From: Xenorhabdus mauleonii
GTDB taxonomy: Bacteria > Pseudomonadota > Gammaproteobacteria > Enterobacterales > Enterobacteriaceae
NCBI RefSeq assembly: GCF_900113945.1
Contig: NZ_FORG01000009.1
Coordinates: forward strand, 106,754-170,753
DNA: 64,000 nt
Direction: 5' to 3'
The position numbers were made by a program, and so were the translations under genes. Positions 61,404 through 64,000 of this stretch are shown here, in pieces. Within the stretch, counting starts at the first letter, position 1. Every line of letters starts with the position of its first letter. Below the pieces are notes generated by a model that saw only the letters and a program-made list of their open reading frames with translations, had not been told where the DNA came from and ran no database searches.

Positions 61404-61656
61404 AGTGTTGATCCTTTAGTTTTTGACTCAAGATTATTTTCTTTAGGAAAATTTAAATTATTCCTGCTGTTTTTCACATTACAGTGTTGTTAGTTAACTT
61501 TAGAAATCGATTAGACATAATTTAATATTTAATGTCAGTTATTCCAAGTTTCATATTGGTATTTTTCTATCATTGAAATTATTTTTAAAATAGTAAAAAT
61601 TTATAATTAATTGTTTACTTGTGGAGACTTTCTTGCTGTGCTCGTCAATAAACTAA
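61404..61656. other. Intergenic region with decayed dispersed repeat
   Basis: No gene. ATTACAGTGTTGTTAG at 61487-61502 matches the start of the dispersed repeat at 31706 in decayed form. The rest is AT-rich. Confidence 0.45.
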
Positions 61657-61959
61657 TTAATCATTTGAAATAACAACGCCGCTTATGTATCTTTCGTTGT
61701 ACTTTCCAACGACACCATCTGTTTTTACTGTAATGCGTTTCTTATACAACATAGCGTATAATAATGTGGCATATACAGCGCCACCTTCTATTTCCCCATC
61801 CGGATGCACTAAATAAAAATTTGAATATGGTTTTTCATCTAGATCTTCAAAACTAACTTCGACATTATTTTTTGCTTCAGGTTGAAATAATTTATGAGTA
61901 TATAGTTTTTTTATTTTTACATTCTCGTAGTTTACAGAATCGTTTGAATTGTCACTCAT
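61657..61959 (-). CDS. Small tandem-family protein, copy 2
   Basis: 100-residue paralogue of the genes on either side, with the blocks 'LYTHKLF', 'NNVEVSFED', 'FYLVHPDGEIEGGAVYATLL', 'ITVKTDGVVG' and 'ERYISGVVI'. The N-terminus is shorter than in copy 1. An AAAGGG ribosome binding site precedes the ATG. No export signal. The context, between core genes and a type VI secretion start, is typical of accessory cargo, but I cannot assign a role. Confidence 0.7.
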   Translation of the reverse strand: MSDNSNDSVNYENVKIKKLYTHKLFQPEAKNNVEVSFEDLDEKPYSNFYLVHPDGEIEGGAVYATLLYAMLYKKRITVKTDGVVGKYNERYISGVVISND

Positions 61960-62066
61960 GTTTTAAACCCTTTAATTTATTTAAATGAAAAGAAGTTTAT
62001 TAAATATCTGCGGTTATTCTAAAATCACAGAATTTTTCCTGCTACAGAATTATACTCTGTATTGTC

Positions 62067-62378
62067 TTATGCTTGATTTGTGACAATAACACCAGTAATG
62101 TATCTTTCACCGTGAGAACCAACGAATCCATCTGTTTTTATTGTAACCGGTCTTTTATCCAATAGAGAGATTAATAGAGTGATATAGACCCCTCCACCTT
62201 GTATTTCCCCATCAGGTTTTGATAGGTAAAAATTTTCGTGCCTATTTCCCTGTGCATCAAAAAATATAACTTCAACATTGTTTGCCGCTTCGGGTCTAAA
62301 TAATTTATAAGTTTCCAGTTGTTGTACTACTGATTTGCCAAAATAAGTAGGTTCGTCGTTAGTGATTTTATTAGTCAT
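62067..62378 (-). CDS. Small tandem-family protein, copy 3
   Basis: 103-residue paralogue; the first gene of the trio in reading direction. Blocks are 'QLETYKLFRPEAANNVEVIF', 'FYLSKPDGEIQGGGVYITLL', 'VTIKTDGFVG' and 'GERYITGVIV'. I chose the ATG at 62378 because AAGGATC precedes it; the frame extends to 62411 without support. It is closer to copy 2 than to copy 1. The region upstream is AT-rich and probably holds the promoter. Confidence 0.7.
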   Translation of the reverse strand: MTNKITNDEPTYFGKSVVQQLETYKLFRPEAANNVEVIFFDAQGNRHENFYLSKPDGEIQGGGVYITLLISLLDKRPVTIKTDGFVGSHGERYITGVIVTNQA

Positions 62379-62411
62379 AATTAAGATCCTTGATTTTTTA
62401 ATGAAGTTCAA

Positions 62412-63019
62412 TATGCATATTACATATGGCGATCAATAAAACTTTTACTTTATAAATAAATGCTTGTTTTAGAGTGAATAAATGGTCGTATTTATAGGGA
62501 GCCAAATAAAACTCTACTTTAAAGCTAGTAAACAACTTTCATTATGTCAAAGAATCAACATGGATATTTTTATTTTCTAGATTGCAAGCTAAATTTATTA
62601 TTTTTCATTATATTTAATTAACTATAGTTTATTGATTAATCATTGTTGTGATATATTTGTTGTTTTATTCAGCCAGTTAAACTTAAAGGAAAATAATTTA
62701 ATTTTATTTTTTTAAAATTTATTTATTAGTTTAATTTTAATTGATTAATTTAATGACTATTAAAAGTATATTTTTATGAATGCAAAGTCCATTTAATTTC
62801 ATTAAGAGCAAGGCAATGAATGTTTGCTGAATTTGATTCGATGATTGGCAGGCGTTATATGAACCAATTCTGGGTATCTGATTTTGATACGGTTGCCTAC
62901 ACATTGAAAAAAGGGGATGGAGGCTAAGTGGGAAAATACGTTGTAATACGATATCCACAGGACAGCGACTGAATACGTATTGAATTCAGTCGCTATTGAA
63001 TTGAAATGCCATGAATCTA
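62412..63019. other. AT-rich region without a supported gene
   Basis: About 600 bp, extremely AT-rich between 62540 and 62780. A 35-codon plus-strand frame (62820-62927, starting MFAEFDSMIGRRY) has a plausible GAGCAAGG upstream but no family match. A 73-codon minus-strand frame overlaps it. Neither is convincing. Confidence 0.4.
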
Positions 63020-63475
63020 TTAAATATAGTTACGGGCAATTTCCTGAATGGTATTAATCAGGGATTTCACGCCATTGAGCCTCGATCCGCTGAGTTGTTG
63101 CTCAAGGCCGAGTTGCTGGAATAGTTCAGTTAAAGGAGCTTGCAAAATCTGCTCCGGCGTTTTGCCTTCCACTGCTGTCAGGATAACGGCCAATAATCCT
63201 TTTACTATCCGGCCTTCGCTGTCACCGTAGAAATGCAAAAAGCTGCCAGATAATCGTTGATGCCCCAACCAAACGCGATTTTCGCAGCCGGACATTTCAA
63301 TATTTTGTTGTTTAAGTTCATCGGATAAGGACGGGAGCTTCTTGGCAAGACCGATAAGTTGCCGATAGCGATCTTCCCACAATTTACACTGCCGGAAGCT
63401 TTCAATGAGTTGCTGCTCCGTGATTTCCGTTCCAAACGGATGTGGGGCAAGGATAGTGTCTAGAGGTTGTGTCAT
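63020..63475 (-). CDS. csdE: SufE-like sulfur acceptor protein CsdE
   Basis: Accepts sulfur from the cysteine desulfurase CsdA and passes it on, for instance to TcdA-linked pathways. The acceptor cysteine is C64 in 'MSGCENRVWLGH', and 'FYGDSEGRIVKGLLAVILTAVEGKTPEQI' is typical. Length is 151 residues (E. coli 147). In E. coli csdA precedes csdE; here the upstream neighbour is a divergent type VI gene and csdA is not visible. It could work with another desulfurase or a csdA elsewhere. Confidence 0.93.
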   Translation of the reverse strand: MTQPLDTILAPHPFGTEITEQQLIESFRQCKLWEDRYRQLIGLAKKLPSLSDELKQQNIEMSGCENRVWLGHQRLSGSFLHFYGDSEGRIVKGLLAVILTAVEGKTPEQILQAPLTELFQQLGLEQQLSGSRLNGVKSLINTIQEIARNYI

Positions 63476-63908
63476 TGGTTATTTATCTTGCTGTGGGTTT
63501 ATCGCTTATTCCTCTGAATGAGGTTTCCGGATCATAGCAGGTGTGTGCTTAAACGAAAGCCGTTTAATACTAAAATTTTTTGGCTGATCGATAGTCATAA
63601 CCAGCATTGCCATTGTTGGCTAAGAACAAAGAAAAAATGTGATTAATACCAACTTATTGTTGAGGTAATAAATTTTCAGACTATTGGAAAAAATGTTTAT
63701 TTCTTAAAAGCATTTAATAAAATTACAGCTCATGATCATGCCTTGCCGCCATAAACCCTACCATTTCAGAATATTTCACTAAATTCCCTAATATTACTTT
63801 TCTGTATTAATTAATATTATTTATTAATTAATTTTAATTTAGCCATCAAATTGTTTAGCATCCTTTTCTATTTTTAGGTTATCGGACTTAAGCATAAAGG
63901 GCTGTTTG
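63476..63908. other. csdE / type VI locus divergent intergenic region
   Basis: About 430 bp without a gene. The last 150 bp contain repeated TTAATTAA palindromes and long AT runs, a usual setting for H-NS-silenced virulence promoters. I found no sigma-54 site. Confidence 0.4.
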
Positions 63909-64000
63909 ATGGATCAATTTGAACGCTATTTTCAGCAGGAACTGGCTTACTTGCGGGAGCTGGGAAAGCTGGCGTGTGAAACAAAGCCCCATCTGAAGGA
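63909..64000 (+). CDS. tssF: Type VI secretion baseplate protein TssF (partial, 5' end)
   Basis: Only the first 30 codons fall in the window. 'FERYFQQELAYLRELGKLA' matches the N-terminal signature of TssF/VasA/ImpG baseplate proteins ('YYNQELTYLRELG' type). TssF with TssG and TssE forms the baseplate wedge. The rest of the locus should lie beyond the right edge. Confidence 0.8.
   Translation, partial: MDQFERYFQQELAYLRELGKLACETKPHLK

Noticed and set aside
62737..62958. Minus-strand frame of 73 codons
   Set aside because: Low-complexity ends, no ribosome binding site, no family; overlaps another weak frame.
63476..63908. Sigma-54 promoter for the type VI locus
   Set aside because: No GG-N10-GC pair with flanking consensus was found.

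Overview
The window is about 64 kb of a gammaproteobacterial chromosome in the order Enterobacterales. Almost every core gene aligns from memory with an Escherichia coli counterpart at similar length. Three things point to the Morganellaceae: AT-rich intergenic DNA, a Proteus-type L-amino acid deaminase, and dispersed hairpin repeats of a kind I associate with Xenorhabdus and Photorhabdus. Xenorhabdus is my best guess, with Photorhabdus and the Proteus/Providencia group as alternatives. The genus is an inference from gene content; no 16S gene is present.

Layout. (1) 0.1-8.4 kb: nudF-cpdA-yqiA-parE-parC, then plsC in two tandem copies. E. coli yqiB is missing between nudF and cpdA. (2) 8.5-11.7 kb: an accessory insert between plsC and ftsP. 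It holds an L-amino acid deaminase gene, an exported RidA-like gene behind it, and a non-coding stretch with a striking 15-bp periodic array and two strong palindromes. (3) 11.8-28.1 kb: ftsP, folA, the block lptD-surA-pdxA-rsmA-apaG-apaH (minus strand), djlA, rluA, rapA and polB. (4) 28.1-31.8 kb: a second accessory stretch with an ArnT-like membrane glycosyltransferase, an unrecognised 285-residue protein, a decayed gene fragment and several hairpins. (5) 31.8-57.1 kb: thiBPQ behind a TPP riboswitch, rppH-ptsP, lgt-thyA, the translationally coupled ppdA-ppdB-ygdB-ppdC-recC-ptrA-recB-recD run, argA behind two ARG boxes, and amiC. (6) 57.1-64 kb: a frameshifted paralogue of the 285-residue protein, three initiator tRNA genes, mltA, tcdA, three tandem copies of an unrecognised small-protein gene, csdE without csdA beside it, and the first 92 bases of a type VI secretion gene (tssF-like).

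How the parts work together. The housekeeping blocks cover chromosome decatenation (ParCE), double-strand break repair (RecBCD, Pol II), outer-membrane biogenesis (SurA, LptD, Lgt), phospholipid synthesis (PlsC), thymidylate/folate metabolism (ThyA, FolA), thiamin uptake and nucleotide-signal turnover (ApaH, CpdA, NudF, RppH). The accessory parts sit at breaks in the E. coli-like gene order. The most interesting are the deaminase/exported-RidA pair, which suggests that reactive imines are dealt with outside the cytoplasm; the 15-bp array upstream of it; the diverged second plsC; the two-copy 'GKELRW' family; and the three-gene family next to the type VI locus.
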